Source: Rotaria macrura (taxonomy: Eukaryota > Rotifera > Eurotatoria > Philodinida > Philodinidae). Taken from it: a stretch of 64,000 nt of DNA. The DNA lies in NCBI GenBank assembly GCA_900239685.1, contig OENT01000727.1, positions 17,414-81,413 on the forward strand, read 5' to 3'. The notes under the pieces were generated by a model. That model was not told where the DNA came from and made no database searches. It saw only the letters and a list, made by a program, of their open reading frames with translations. Made by a program: the position numbers and the translations under genes. Position 1 is the first letter of the stretch; every line of letters begins with the position of its first letter. Below are positions 17,801-32,068 of the stretch, in pieces.

Positions 17801-20800
17801 CATAAACTCATCAATAGACGACATACCCGATGTTTCATTCAATAGAGTACTCATAACTAGGTCTGTCTTCTATACAAGAAGCGTAAACAAATAGTTAGAT
17901 TAAGGTCAATTAATTTTTCATTATCATATATATATATATTTTTTTTTAATCGGTTATTAATCTATTGTAATTAATACGGACCAGTTTCTAAATTGATTAT
18001 ATTCTGTGAAATTTGCATACAAACATAGGATTAAATATTTCAAGAAATTCTTTGATATTTCTTTAATTAGAATTGAAATATTTCTATATAGTACAGTTAC
18101 TTTTCCTATTCAACTTACAAAATTTCTAAACCGTAGTTGTTCTTGATTTCCAACAATTGAGATATTCATATTTCAATGCTATAATATTGTTCGTAGTGAA
18201 TCTTCATTTACATGTATTGAACTGAAAAGTTTCTTTGCAATTTCCTATATGATAAGTGTTGTTATTGATAGCTTCATTTTTTTTGTCAAAGTCTATTACT
18301 ACAAAATTGAACATTGACGAGTTTCGTGCTTGAAACACAGTCGATAGAAAAGATATTCAACACTAACGTTGGGCTTTTACATGACATCTTGATCGATCGA
18401 AGGATTAGTTTTTCTATCAATAGAAATGATCTTCAAGTAAGATGATGATTCCAAAACAAGAATGCTGAAAGACTCCATCATCTTAATAGAGATGCCACAA
18501 GCACTTTTTAATATAAGATACAAGCCAAACTGCACTATCCTATTTTAAATCTGACAAATTTTGCCGAGAAATATAGTGTCTAATTATAACTTAAAAATCG
18601 ACAGTGTCAAAAAACAATGTGTAAAAATTCTATTAAATTTTCATTATTAGTTTTACAAGTCCTCTTTGAAAATGAATTTTCAAGCGTTATATTAGTCTAG
18701 GCACTACCTAATGACTTTGGTTGATTATATCAATGGATCCTTGTCAATATTTTCGAAAGTAGTATATTAAAACTGAATTCATTCGTAATTCATGAATGAG
18801 AGAAAATATTGTGAAACGAAAGAACATTCTCATATTGAGAGTAAATGCATATAATTCATATGCAATACACTAACACATTTATTGGTGTTTCTCTTCATTC
18901 AGAATGGAAATATTTCTATCATTATAAACCGAACGTTTTAAGATTTTTGACGAGAGAAAAACTATCGATAAGTATATTAAGTATTCTTAAATTCTCACTG
19001 ATTAAAAAATAATCTTATTCGAACGATGATACATGTTTATAATCGATTTCATTCGAAGAAAATTGATTTCTACGTTCAATTTAACTAAAAACTACTTGAT
19101 CATGAGTAAATGATTTCGATCAGTTGTAACTAAATCATGAATATATTGAATATTCTATGTGTAAAACGATAACTCGATAATAATATGAACAGAAGTTTTT
19201 CATAATCGAATGACTATTGAAGCTATTCTGCACAAATGTATCTCGTCTATGTATAGCTCTCTCTTCTATATTGAATGCATAGACATAGAATATCGTGCAA
19301 ATGTTTTTCTCCTGTGTTTTGACGAGTTTGAACTTGTTATGATAATCAGAAATATATACGTTTGTAATATATTTTATACGGTATAGTCAAATGTATGGAT
19401 AATTCGTTTTCTCAATTGTGAAACTTTCTCTTTCATTATCTAACGATCTATATAAAGAAATGTATGACGCACTCACTTATGGTACGAAACACATTACAAT
19501 TAACACCTATTATTCTCGAATACGAGGGTAAAATAAGTATAAAATGTCAAATCAGTGACGCATATGTTTCATTGTCATTTGTATGTCTATGAATAAGTTC
19601 AATTACTAATTAGTATTCTTTACAACATTTTTCAAGACTAAATTACAGTGATAAGAATAAATATAATTATATAATCTCATAAATAAACATTAGTTAGTCT
19701 ACAATATTCATTTCAATATACTTATTCCAAAATTTATGATACATATTTCTCTTATCAATACACATGAATACTTTTCAATGATGAAACATGTTGTTATTTT
19801 ATTCTAACGATATGAAATCATGAACATTAAATAGTACTCTTATACTAAAAAACAATTTCCAAAATCTTGTTTCTATATACGAAAAATGAATGCAATTTTA
19901 AAGAATACGATTTCATTCATCTAACAAAATATAATTAATTCAATAGATGAATCATCATTGAATTCTAATCTAGACATGTTTTGTATGGAATTTAAAAACC
20001 TTATGAATCGTCTAAGAATATTTGAGGTTTTACGCTTCTTACTATAAAAATATAGACACAGTACCGTATTTTAATAGTTCTATCCTAGGCTTCCTTCTAT
20101 AGAACTTTGCTTGTTCTATAAGTTCAGAATGAAATCTTCATTGAAAAAGATGGTTTAATAGAACATCTCGATTTGCTAGTTCACATAATCATCAATGATA
20201 TTTTAATCACGAATAATCGGTTTAACTCGATGAAAAATCTTGAATAAGTTTTCGATGACGAGACTTCTTTTGACATTGATGATTATTCAATTTAACTATA
20301 GCACATAATCCGACAACATGTAGTTAATTCAAGTTTTCGTGTGTCTTTAATTTTGATTTGTTCAAGATATCTCAGTCATTAAAAGTTTATTTTCATATTC
20401 AAGGAAATCTAGAACTATAGACTGGTTTCCACAATTCATTATTACGACAAGAAATGCATTTTTCCTTCTTAATTGGTCATTTCTATTTTTGCATTTGAGA
20501 CAACATCACAATTATGACTATCATTTCGTCTACGTAAAATCTTAATGTTCAGGTTACACCCTATCCAAAGGAATAAGCGATGGAGAAATCATCGTTGTAT
20601 CGATGTTATCTACTTGAAATTTTCAATGAATAGAAAGTTTTAAGAATTTTCTTACTTCCGAGTAAAACTCATCTTCATGAAAATATAAAATTGAAACATT
20701 TTCCATGTGTCTGTTATTTGGTAACACATAACGATTATTTCTCTTATATTGTCTACACTACATTTATCACGATTAATTTTGAAGCTAAACTCACTTTTAA

Positions 20801-22345
20801 ATATTGACATAAACAGAATAACGTAATATTATTGTTTCACATTGTAGCTTATATTTCTCCTGAAGAACACAATCAAATTGTACGAAATTTTTTTAATCAT
20901 TTGTCAAGACCATCGAATTGTCTTTTGCCAATACGAATTTAATCGTATTCTTTTTATGTAAAGCCTATGTCATTTACGAAAATAATAAGCATTACCAAAT
21001 TTCTTTTTCATTTTCCCTTCCGATGACAAAAACTTGATACGAAGATTTTACGGAAGCCTAAAATTTTTCTTAGTCTTGCACGATTGTAAACACTACCGAA
21101 ATTTCACTAGTTTTTTTCTTAAAGTTAAGACATGTATACAGAAACGTCGCAGACAACATTGAAATCAGAAAAAAAACGTACTAGATACATCACGAATATT
21201 AGCGACAATATGAATAGATTTCAGAACAGTCTTCTATTCTGTCCTATCGATTTCCGTAAATTCTTCGAAAATCGAAAACTAGTCATATTTTGATGCAGAT
21301 ATACGAATTCAAACTTTTTGTGAAAATTTATTAATTAATTTTTTTCATTTATGAAGTCCTACTTTCTATTTTGAGGAAGGTTTTTCATAGACCGAGCATA
21401 TTAAAATCAATATCAACAAAGAAAAAAAAAGAAAGATATGAACAATTGATGTTGCTTATTAATGAATGACACGAAGTAATCATTCAATAAATATTTTGTC
21501 ATTATTGCCCTATGAATAGAAGACATGGTACGATAGTAGAGATTGTCAGACGTCGGGCGTTTAAATAGACCAAATTGATACAGTGAAAAGTTTACCCTAC
21601 AATACCTTACGCTACCCGAGAGTATGGTACAGGTTAGGGTGGGGCTATATCATAGCTTAACAATATTGATATTCTCAAGATCTATATTTACATATTTGTT
21701 TCTAAAATTTTATTCATTCAAGATTATGAATATAATTTCTTTACCTGATTGTACATCAAGATTTTTCGTAGATGTTAATGAACGTGCAAAACTGAATGTA
21801 TAGATATATAATTGCTTAAATTTTTCATTATCAGTTTCAATTTGCGTATTGAGTTGTTTAATGCGTTCTCGTAGTTTATCTAGTGTATCACATTGTGTAT
21901 CTTGACAACCACTTAAGAATTCATTACGTTGTAATTCTCCTTGTTTGGATGCATTCATTTTCCAACAAAGTACAAGAGTTTCTCGATCGCTTGGATCAAA
22001 TTGTAAATCATTGATAAAACGTAATAGTTGGTCTAAATTCATTTTAGTTGTGTCATGTGGATCACTATAAGTTATCCATAATTGTTCAACTTTTTTACGG
22101 TCAAACTTTGATGATGTCGATGATGAAGTTGATTGATTATTATGGTGAGATGAATGATGTGAACTATTAAGGGGTAATGAATTCGAAGATGATTCGTCAT
22201 AGAAAGCAGCTACAGCTCGTTCAATGACCCAATCATTTGATTGTAGTGCTTGTCGTGCTTGTTGTTCATTAACTCCCAATACTTCACGTAGTTGACGTAT
22301 TCTTTCGTTTTTTTCACGTTCGGATACTTTATTGCGTGATGACAT
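14832..22345 (-). CDS. DCUN1D: DCN1-like protein (DCUN1D family), cullin neddylation co-E3
   Basis: DCN1-like proteins bring the NEDD8 E2 to cullins and promote cullin neddylation. Three exons, 21745-22345, 14962-15169 and 14832-14898, join in frame to 291 aa (human DCUN1D1/2 about 259). Residues about 10-48 form a UBA-like domain (QARQALQSNDWVIERAVAAF). A Ser/His-rich insert spans about 50-78. The rest is the PONY domain: KFDRKKVEQLWITY, AMAYWKMLFSG, LLELWIKFLEE, SITKDTWDLLLDFS and GAWPTLIDDFVEYV. The C-terminal Asp, Ala and acidic residues that contact cullin appear kept. The ATG at 22343-22345 is chosen because an acceptor AG at 22384-22385 lies upstream and frame extension beyond it is unlike the family. 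It begins 122 bases after the stop of the WD40 gene. The intron between exons 1 and 2 is about 6.6 kb. Confidence 0.93.
15170..21744 (-). other. Giant 6.6-kb intron of the DCN1-like gene
   Basis: The donor GTAAAG and an acceptor ending TTTAG bracket 6575 bases of AT-rich DNA. Joining the flanks restores the family sequence SAMAYW across a split Ala codon. I see no nested gene. Open frames such as 16722-16925 have no splice or family support. A TA microsatellite lies near 17930. I found no inverted termini marking an inserted element. Confidence 0.8.
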
Positions 22346-22383
22346 TAGTGTGTTTATTAGTCTTTTAATTTTATTTGCTAGAT

Positions 22384-22385
22384 CT
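22384..22385 (-). promoter_or_regulatory. Acceptor AG upstream of DCN1-like ATG (candidate trans-splice site)
   Basis: The sequence CATATTTCAG lies 38 bases before the ATG, in the 122-base gap after the upstream WD40 stop. There is no room for a local 5' exon and promoter, so a spliced-leader acceptor is the simplest reading. Confidence 0.55.
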
Positions 22386-22467
22386 GAAATATGATAGACA
22401 ATATGAAAAAAAAAGAAAGAATAATGGATGTAGTCATTGAACCGAAAGAAAGAAAGAAAGAAAGTCA

Positions 22468-25214
22468 TTAGTCGATATGTAAACGAAGTGAAGTCACACT
22501 ACAATCACTACCGATAGTTAAAATTCGATGCGTTTCTTTATCGTACGTTAAACCTTCTATACTTCCGAAATGTATCTTTTTAGATAGAACGGTTCTTTCA
22601 TTTTCATCATAATCATCATCACGCCATATAACGAGATAACCATTTTGAGTTGTACAAATAATTAATTTTTGTACTTCGTCAACTTTTAAATATGTCAATG
22701 TAAACCATCCATACAATGATTTAGGTGTGTGAAGTACACGAATACATTTGTATTCATTCGATGCTGTACTATATATTCGTACTGTTCTATCATCAGAACA
22801 CGTATATATACGTTCATACTGCCATTGAACAGCTGTTACTGCTGCTGTGTGTCCTGTAAGTGTAGCTATTAAATTTTTATCACCATTAACTTTCCATATG
22901 CACGTTGTTTGATCTTCGGATGCAGTTGCACATAAATCTTCGTTTGGACTCCAACAAACATTCCAGATTTCAGCATTATTATGATGTAGACCAATAATGC
23001 GTTTCGTATGAAGATCAACTAGACTTCCATCACCAAGACCAATTAAACAGAATGTTTTACTTTTATTCCATGCTGAACATATAATTGTTGTTTGAAAATC
23101 TTCAACCATTTCTTGTGTATCTATTTGATATAAAACACCGGATAATGTTCCAACAAGATTCTTCGATATGATACATCGAATACTATCAGGTACAATAACA
23201 TGTTGTTTAGGTTTTAAATTATCTATTGTCCATTTAAATATATTTCCTGCAAGATCACCCGATAATATTTCATTATTTTCCATATATAAACCACAACCAG
23301 CTGTTTCATGTAATTTTCTATTTATGATCGTTTCTAAACGTATCGATGATGATGTTTCATCAACAATGGTATTTATTATTGTAAACATGACTTTTCCATC
23401 AGGTGAAGGTGTACGACTATCTAATAATTCAATTTTTACAAGTGATAAACCCATATAACCACCAATCCATAGTAAATTTTGTTCGTCGGAATTCCAATAC
23501 AAATGACAAACAGCTGACGCTGGCACACCCTCACCAGAGCCAATTATTGAACCATCTATTGAAAAGACATTGACTATGGATGATATATAACCAACTGTTA
23601 ATAGATTCGAATGCCACCATATCATGGCTTGTGGTGATCCGCTAGCTAATTTAAGAGAAAAGCAAAAAGAAAAAAATTTAAATGAATCAATTATTGAAAC
23701 GAACAACTTAAAGATAATCATCGTATTTACTAATTTCTTCTACTGTAGAGATATATACACATAAATTAGATTGAGTCAGATTAAAAATATTCAAGTTTTT
23801 TTGATAGAATTAATATTATTTTACTGAAATAGAAACATCATGACCTATTGATTTTTCTTCAGTACATTTCTACCTATGGACAATGGTATCTATAGAAATA
23901 CTTTCAAGTTCTATCATATAATCATTTGATTTGTTCTTATACATTATTCAACAACGTAAATTTACATGCCCTTAAGGTATGATGTATGGACTCTTGTTGT
24001 TTGGAAAGTTTTCTATGGTGTCGAATTCTTATGTATACACACAACAATATAAATTTCTCAGTCAATAACTACGATTCATTTCTATTCAAATAGTATAACT
24101 TCTATGTACATAACTAATGAAAAATAAATTATGCTAGCAAAATTAGAGTTTTAGTTTTTATTTTTGCAAATTTATTAAGATAAAAATGAAATTTGCTGTT
24201 GTTAGAAACGTGATTCTACTCTAAGATGATTTCCACTAGGAGAAGAAATTTGTTTTTCAACTTTTACATGTTATCTATATGAATTTAATGACATACAGTT
24301 AACAAATATCTACTTACCATTTATTACAGATTGAACCTGTAACGGATTTGTATCAATAATAAATATTGAACCAGATTGAAGTCCAATCGCAAAGTATTCT
24401 TTGCCTGAATTTTTATCGCAATATGTTGTTGTTGTACCACATAGAAATGTTTGATTAGCTTTAGCTTTTTCTATTTTGAGATCATTTATTAGATGACCAT
24501 CATGTAGATTAAGTTCATGTATACGAACATGTTCTTGTGGTCGTTGAAGTACAGCAAATAGATGACGACCCATAGCTGTACATATGATAAATTCATAACC
24601 AATTGAGCCAGCAACATATGTATTCGATGTTTCTATTTTTTCAGCTATATTTATTGATGGATTGAAATCTTCTATAATTGTATGAATTTTCCCTAAATCA
24701 GTTATTGGTGTTGCCCAATGACGAAGCCAATTTTCAGTCAATGAATGATGTTTAGCATCGTATGAAAGTGATATAATTGTACCTAAGAAGAATACTATTG
24801 TTGTATTGAATGAAAAATAAAAACAAACATTTTACCATCAAATCTTGAACAAAGATAAATTTTTGCACCATCATGTGTCCAAAAACCAAAATGAACATGA
24901 TCGATTCGTACTTGTTGATCAACAAAACGTTTCTGATAATTATTTGACCAAAGTATAATTTTACCGGAATAAGAACATGTTAGAATTTGATTTGTATATT
25001 CATTATAAAGCATAACAACAATAATATCATCATAAACGTGTTCGAAATGTGAACGTTCATCAGTTGTATGATTGTAGATTTCTATACATCCATTTAATGG
25101 ATATTCATAAATGTGACATTTTGATTTTTCAATAGATTTAATCGATGATGGAAAACCTGCACATAAACGAAACGATCCAATACCATAGATATTTTCAATG
25201 GTAAATGATAACAT
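22468..25214 (-). CDS. WD40-repeat protein, orthologue not recognised
   Basis: Three exons, 24836-25214, 24318-24782 and 22468-23645, give 673 aa. The third exon carries clear WD40 repeats: WNVCWSPNEDLCATASEDQTTCIW, then TLTGHTAAVTAVQW with CSDDRTVRIY, and a final SIEGLTYD...TIGSDCSV blade. Earlier segments (TCSYSGKIILWS, FWTHDGAKIYLCS, LSGDLAGNIFKW) look like degenerate blades, so one or two beta-propellers are likely. No signal peptide or membrane segment is evident. WD40 propellers are generally scaffolds for protein complexes, but I cannot name this complex. The intron 23646-24317 is 672 bases. An AG at 25225-25226 precedes the ATG by 10 bases but its upstream tract is purine-rich, so trans-splicing here is less clear. 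Confidence 0.85.
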
Positions 25215-25735
25215 ATATGAAAATCTGTTTTTCTTATGGGAACTTCGAACGGAAGAAAAACAAAAGACTTTTAATTTTTAATAAAAGAACGTTGTATCGA
25301 CTTGTTTTCTTTTCTTCGTGTTGCTCTCTTTAAATAACGTTGACTGTCAAGAAAAGAGAAAAGGTATGAAAGGAAAAAATAACAAGGATTCGATTGTGCA
25401 ATTATTTATGCGTCAAATTGTGGACTAAACACATTTCACTTTAGATAACATATTCCCATAATATCATTAAATGATGGTATTTTCTTCTATAAAATAATTC
25501 TTGCTACTAGTTGAAACGAAAAAAAGTAGATCAAGAGAATTCCACAGAGAAAGTATAGTAAGAAAAAAAGAAATATTTGAGAAATTTCAGATAATTCTCT
25601 ATTTTAACAAATATCCATTGAATTCATTCATAGGAAAAACGAAAAATAAATTGTTTACGTCGTAAAAACAAGACCAACAAAAACAAACTAAAAGAAATGA
25701 AAATCTATTGAATTTTACTGTTTTCAAACGCATGA

Positions 25736-28700
25736 TTATAATTGTTTGGAGATTTTTTTCGAAAATCCTCTTCGTATTGGTCTCCATTGTTGACATTCAG
25801 TAAGCATCTGTGCACGAAATACTTTTGATAATTGTTCAAATTGCATTATATTCGCATTTTGATCAATCCAAAATTCATGCCATTCATTAAAAACAAGTAA
25901 AAATAATCGAAAAAATTCATCTAAATTGCATGGATGTACAGAAAAATATGTCAATAATGGATGAGCATTATTGTTGATCGATGGATCAGTTTCAAGTAAA
26001 TATATAAGCCATGACACAACATTAATAACACCTATGGCAAATGAATAATCATTCGGTGATGGAATATTAACATATGTTAGACAAGATTTCTGATCACGAG
26101 ATAAATATTCTATTGATTGAAGACCAAGTAGACCCATACCTAAGAAAATAACATAATCAAAATTCTATTTTCAAGATGTATAGAATTTATTGACAAAGTC
26201 AATAGAGAGAAAGTTCGTTCATCATAGTTCCCAATCATATTTTCACTCGTTTTCTATGAATCTATGCATTTAAAGAAATAAACTATGGTATTGAATAACT
26301 TATTGAGTATCACAGATACTCTTGCATGAAGATTAGATACAAATGGAAATTTAGGATGTAAGTTGATTATTTTGTCTTCGAGTTTGATATAAACTGACGC
26401 AAATATCTCATCTCTTGGAATTTAGTTCTATTGTAGATATATTTTTATGATTAATTTACAAACAACAAGTTTTCAAAATTAATTAAATTCATGAATAATT
26501 CGAGGAAAATGTCAAATGTTGACATAGGTGAAGCCATTGAAATTAAAAAAAAAAGAAAACAAGTGTACAATCATTAGATTCTGTGTAATTGCATGAGTCA
26601 TAGTGATTCAATACATAGCCATGAACTGAATACTAGTGTTGAGTAACTTTTTTCATTCGTTTGCAATATCATACTCTATCAATATTGACTACTGCCGTAT
26701 AATTTATATTCTCTTATTCTTGAGTCACACCATAGAAACTATATTTGATTCAAACAAATAAAAATGAATTCTTCGTCAAAAACAATAATCAAAAATTTTA
26801 ATTTTTAACAAAAGAAACCGTTGAAAAACAAATCAACACAGGAAAATTTTTTTTTTGATATTTTCTCAATTATGTTGATCAGACAGAACATGCAAGTACA
26901 TTTCATTCTATGAAATGTTACATATTGTTGTGAATGACTGATTCAAAATTCAATCTTTGCATCAACTTCTACAAGTACAAGAGAAGATTTCATAATATAT
27001 CACTTAAGTTAATCCAATCATTAGTTTTGTACTGAATTCGTAATCATTCGATCTTGTTACTCGAATGCGTTTTTCATCATGTCGAGAATAGTCGAACTGA
27101 ATGAATTATTCGAGCTACGTACAAAATTCAGATTATATCAATTCAACTAAAGTACAATTCATCAGCGTAGAAGTAAAAGAATCTCACCGATAACAAAAGA
27201 TTTAGAAATTTCGACGTTTATCTACATAGATCCTGTAATCAAATTCAAATGTATTTTCGAAAAGTAGGACGAATGTTAATTTCAAGCCTTTTCATCATCG
27301 ATGAATAATCGTGATTTATGTTCCAAAAGAACTTATTTTCGAGATATTAGAAAGATTTCAAATCAGTACAGCTGATTTTCAAACTTTTCGTTGATAAAAA
27401 CGAACATTGGAACTGAATAGAAGAAGAAGAAAACCAAGACATTTACAAATGCTAACTGGGTCAACATATTTTAAATTCAAATCAGATTCTCAGTAATTTA
27501 AACCGAGAAAGAATTCTTTGAGAAAAAGAAAATGGACTTAAATGTCACAGAAGACATTAAGCTATTATTTTGTGTGAAATTCGGCGTTCTGTAAGAAGTG
27601 AAGGAGAAGTCTTCTTTAACTCTTTAACCTCCGACAGTCTTATTTTTAAGGCTTTCTTAAAGTTGACCAGTGAAATAGAACTTGTATGTTCTCAGTATAA
27701 CTACACGATGTTTAAAATCTCAGTTTTAAAATTCTTTAAAAAATGAAAAGTTAACTAATTGATTTTTTTTGCTACGTATTGAATTCCTGGATGGAAAGTA
27801 AAGCTATGCCAAAATGGGAAACAAAAGCAAAGGGATCTGAAGAAATTAGTGTAAAACCCAGTGAAAACTCTAGTTTGGGTTTTTGGTCATTATCATTTGA
27901 AACAGAACATCTTCATGCCAATTTTTTCAACAACACATACAAAATAAAAGTTGGCATAGGTAAAAGAATTTAAACAAAAGAAAAATGTTTTCTAGAAAAA
28001 TTTCGAATTTCCAAATTTAACTACAACAGAGAAGAATATTCAAACCAATTTTTAATCGCATGTTTCGTTAGTTTTTGGATAGCTATTTTGTGGATGTCCA
28101 CGGGAGTAGACATTCGCAGGTAAAAGGTTAAATTAGTACCTAACGAATGTGTCCATTTAACTAAACGAAACTGACATACTTAGCTTCTAGGAATACCCAA
28201 TAGCCAAGTTCATATCTATAGATTCTCGAGTGGCTAGCTGTGATTTTACGAGTTTTTAAGTAATGTAAATGTGCGCTCTCGGAGATACTAATCACCTATT
28301 CAATTCGACGAACTACGGATTTTTACACATTTAAAGGTGTAAATTTACCTCGAAAATCGGTTAATGGATTTGAACCCTAGAAACAGAAAGTAAAACGTTT
28401 TGTTTCTCAAATACAATTTTATCTTCTCATACTTGAAAACCAATTTTAGTCCAACGTTTTGAAATCATTTTCATTGGTTCATGATCATCCGTTGCTTGTG
28501 TAACAAGACGTGACCATATTTTCTCGAATAGTTCAAGATGTTGTGTTTCTGTTGATGTGACTTGTATCTTTCTTATGTCATCTATTTGTTTTAATAAATT
28601 TTGATATAATCGTAGTTTTTGAACGACTGTAAATAATTGATCGTGTATAGAAGATTTTTTTCTATCGATTTGTATTTGTTCTATAACAGGAGCAAGATTT

Positions 28701-28876
28701 TTCGATGATGTAAAATGAATTGAATCTTCAATCTGATGAACACGTAATGGATATGGTAATGTACGATTTGAAATAATGCGTTCAAATACAGATTTACCAG
28801 TTAAAAAATACATGAAAATATGTTGTACTTGTAATAAAAAATTCAATATCACTCGATATAGTAACGACGGTCTCAT
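25736..28876 (-). CDS. ELMOD: ELMO domain-containing protein (ELMOD family, Arf/Arl GTPase-activating protein)
   Basis: ELMOD proteins act as GAPs for Arf and Arl2-type GTPases. Exons 28433-28876, 28349-28376 (28 bases) and 25736-26139 give 291 aa, close to the vertebrate length of about 290-330. The N-terminus is a hydrophobic stretch as in ELMOD1/2. Family landmarks are WTKIGFQ, then GSNPLTDFRGMGLLGL, YSFAIGVINV and FNEWHEFWI. The Arg at residue 157, in DFRG, corresponds to the catalytic Arg of ELMO-domain GAPs. The 28-base micro-exon encodes exactly this piece and was found by requiring GxxPxTDFRG with splice sites on both sides. Intron 26140-28348 is 2.2 kb. An acceptor AG at 28879-28880 leaves only two bases before the ATG. 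Confidence 0.92.
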
Positions 28877-29095
28877 ATCTAGAATTCAAAACAAAAGAAA
28901 GATAACTTTTCTGATTTAACTTTTGAATCTAAGTTTTATTTATTGAAGAATCGGGATAGGATCTTTTCCTTTTCACGTAAGGACCAAAAGAAACAGAACA
29001 GACAAAAGGTACAACCAATAATCATAAACTAGATGGAAGCAAAAAAGAAAAGACGTGAAAATTAGTTCATCGATTGACATTCGATCTTCTTCTGT

Positions 29096-32068
29096 CTACA
29101 TATCATCAATCGATTTTAAAGCTAATTCAGGTTTATCATAACCTAAACTTTCTGGTGTTGATATACCCAATTGATTTAATGTTGGAGTAATTTCTTGAAG
29201 GATCCATGGCCATACTTGACCTGAAACGGCATTCGATTTATAACGAACGGCTTCCAAATAACGGACGGCTAATGAATGATCATTGACGCGACGACATGCT
29301 TGAAGACATGCTGATATTATCTCTGGTTCAGGTATTAAATCAAGACGATTCATATGATTGATACCTTGACGAATGTCCCAACCTAAGGAAAGAAAAAGTT
29401 AACTCAAACATTGATATTCAATTTTTCATCGAAAATGAAATCTTGTGTCAGAAGTTGATTCTGATGAGCTACTATGTCTATAACAGCAGTAGATTGTTGA
29501 AAGAATAAATACGTGAATCCAGAATACTTAGCCTCTCTTGGAAGGAACTATCAGGATAGTTTAGAAGATTTTACAGAAATTATTGTAAATGACTGCTACA
29601 AAGTGGACAACCAGATGAGTATGACTGGAAGTTCTATTAACCAACGTTTACATCTTGGAATAAATGCGCTTATGGTTGTGTGAAAAAACTGGCTTTGATT
29701 GAACCAGAGATGGAATAGAAAAAAGTAATTACTAGGTTCAAAGTATGGTCATACCATATTTTCTGAACACTTCAAAGAGTTTTAATTCGATCGAACTCCC
29801 ATTTTCATCGGTGATTCTTCAATGTGTGTTTCATCGTTGAGCAAAGCGCGATGTTGCACTAGTGCAGACAGACTTAGTCAGAGAGTTGTCCTAAAAAATC
29901 ATGTTCCTGCTGAAGACTGACTAGTTTTACGAATATGAGGATATTTCGGGGCAAAAAAAAACTTGATATTTAGAATGCATTCGTCGAATTGTATCTAACC
30001 GTATAAAGCAAGAGGCAGTTTTTGTAAAAACAAAAATAGTTTGAATCGAATTCAACTCAAAGTTGAAGTAAATATTGGTTCATGTGGAATCTATCATTGT
30101 CTGTTGGTCTAAAAATCATTAGTGAATGTTGACCATGTTACGGATTTCAAATGAAATCTATTTTTCCTTTAAAATAACATTATATCGAAAAACCAAATCA
30201 ATATTCGTCATCAGTAAATGAAACGCCGTCGAATGATGGACGAAAGAAAATATTACTTAAGAAAAATAGTTTTTGTTGAAAATATCCCTCTAGGGTTTCC
30301 TAAAAGGAAAATGGTCTTTCCAAGACAACGACTATGTTTTTAAAGATGACGTCTAAAACAAAAAAGTCCTCTTTTAAGAGCACGGAAATCACATGTCAAC
30401 CTAACTTACATTGCAAACATAATTGCCCAAAGTGTCACAGCATGGTTCTCAGCTTGAGAATATTGTACAGATCTCATTCTTCTTTTATTCGAAAGGTTAA
30501 CATCTGAACTACAAATTTTGTATCAATCATATTTTCCCATAATGAGTCTGAGAAGAAATAAAAACCTAACACCTCTAAAAACGTTCATGCAACTTTTTTG
30601 AAGCCTGTAAATTATGTTTCTAGGTTATTTCAGTTTACATGGGCTAAGTTTTCACAATAAACTACTCTAAAATGTAGCACATAAAAAGCTCTTTCGACAG
30701 CAGCATTATTTAAATATTTTATGTACATTTTTGACTCGTTGTTTAATCGAAAAGAAATTTTCGTAAAATGGATTCTTTTCCGACGAACTATCATTAATCA
30801 TCTCGAGAAACCACGTATGAAATCAATTTGATTTGCCGTATTCGTTTGGAATATGACTTAACGGATAAAAAAGTTCAATAAGTATTTTCTACTTGTATGA
30901 CACCCTCAGCTAGTGAGAGTCATAAAATAATTCAGTTTTTTCAAGAAAAAGCAATCTGTTCCTGTTAGAGCTAGGGTTAAATTCAATCTCGAATACGTGG
31001 CTGCAAAGAGCACTCTTTATTTTACAAAACTTTTCATTGAAAGTGTTTGTTTTCATACTTTTCTAGCATTGCAGAAATGAAAAAAAGATGTTGTTCGCTA
31101 AACAAGTTGTAAGAACGTTTTAGAGGTGTTGGATTTTTATTTCTTCTCAGATTCATTATGGAAAAATATTGCTGGTAGAAAATTTTTATTTCAGATGTTA
31201 CTCTTTCTAATTAGAAAAAATTTGACTCTCTCTACCATGTTCCCAAGCGAAGAACCGTGCCTCAACATTTCGGCAATTACTTTTGCAACGCACGCTACTA
31301 TGCAAAAGTTGCCAACTGCGTCCCGTTCATTTAGAAGAAACTGTTTTACCACCTCAGAATTTTTCATTGAGAAAAAAGCAAAGAACATCGAGCCAAACGA
31401 TATTATTATTGATTAGTTGTTTACTAAGTTCTTCAACGTGAAATCTTTCCGCTATTATAAACTTGTCACGTGAGGTTTATTGACAATACATAACATACAT
31501 TTGGCAGGAAATATCGAATCTTCATAATATGACTTTTGTTCTTTATCATGTTTCACTAGTACAAAAGAATCGCACATTAACATTGATGTATTTCTCTACT
31601 CCGATGATCCTATTCGAATGTTCAATCATAAGATAACTATCTGTATACAACGGAAAAATATGTGTGTTCACAGACGGGCTGATCCATTGACAATCGTTTA
31701 GATTCAGTTCGATATTATACTTGTTTGTTTATGTCGAATTCTTTTGTATTTTAGTTGTGTCCTAGCGTCTGATTGAAAAGTATTAGTGCCATACGCTGTA
31801 TCTCAAACTTGGATGTTTATACTGTTACATTTAGATGTTCAGGCAATAGTTTGCTAGTATTAACGAAATTATATAAATGTCTGCGAAAATCTATACCATC
31901 GATATTTGATCGTTCAAAATAGGCTTTCCATCGTTGATCGAATTCTGCATCACTCTCTTGATTGTGAGAAGACATATTACGACGTGCAGTTGACGCCATT
32001 GTCCCCCAAATGGGTCGCGTTGTTTTCGTTAATGATTGAATAAGTGCTGAACGTAAAAGAAGAGCCAT
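29096..32068 (-). CDS. COX5A: Cytochrome c oxidase subunit 5A, mitochondrial
   Basis: Nuclear-encoded subunit of respiratory complex IV, on the matrix side of the inner membrane. Two exons, 31897-32068 and 29096-29382, join across a split Gly codon to 152 aa (human 150). Residues 1 to about 31 are a basic, Ser/Thr-rich mitochondrial presequence. Then come SDAEFDQRWKAYF, DGWDIRQGIN, LIPEPEIISACLQACRR and PTLNQLGISTPESLG, all typical of the family. Reading past the donor GTATAG at 31895-31896 would give a 25-residue nonsense tail, so that extension is rejected. The intron is 2.5 kb. The ATG directly follows a long pyrimidine tract ending TTTCTAG, so the mature 5' end must be supplied by splicing. 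Confidence 0.94.

Noticed and set aside
22346-22468. N-terminal extension of the DCN1-like protein from ATG 22468
   Set aside because: Hydrophobic Phe-rich sequence unlike the family and crossing an acceptor AG at 22384-22385.
31126-31416. Overlapping plus and minus frames in the COX5A intron
   Set aside because: No family signal, no signal peptide or domain, and no splice partners.
31817-31894. Extension of the COX5A first exon to a C-terminal tail ending HLNVTV
   Set aside because: The family sequence continues instead across a GTATAG donor at 31895-31896 into 29382, restoring DGWDIRQGIN.
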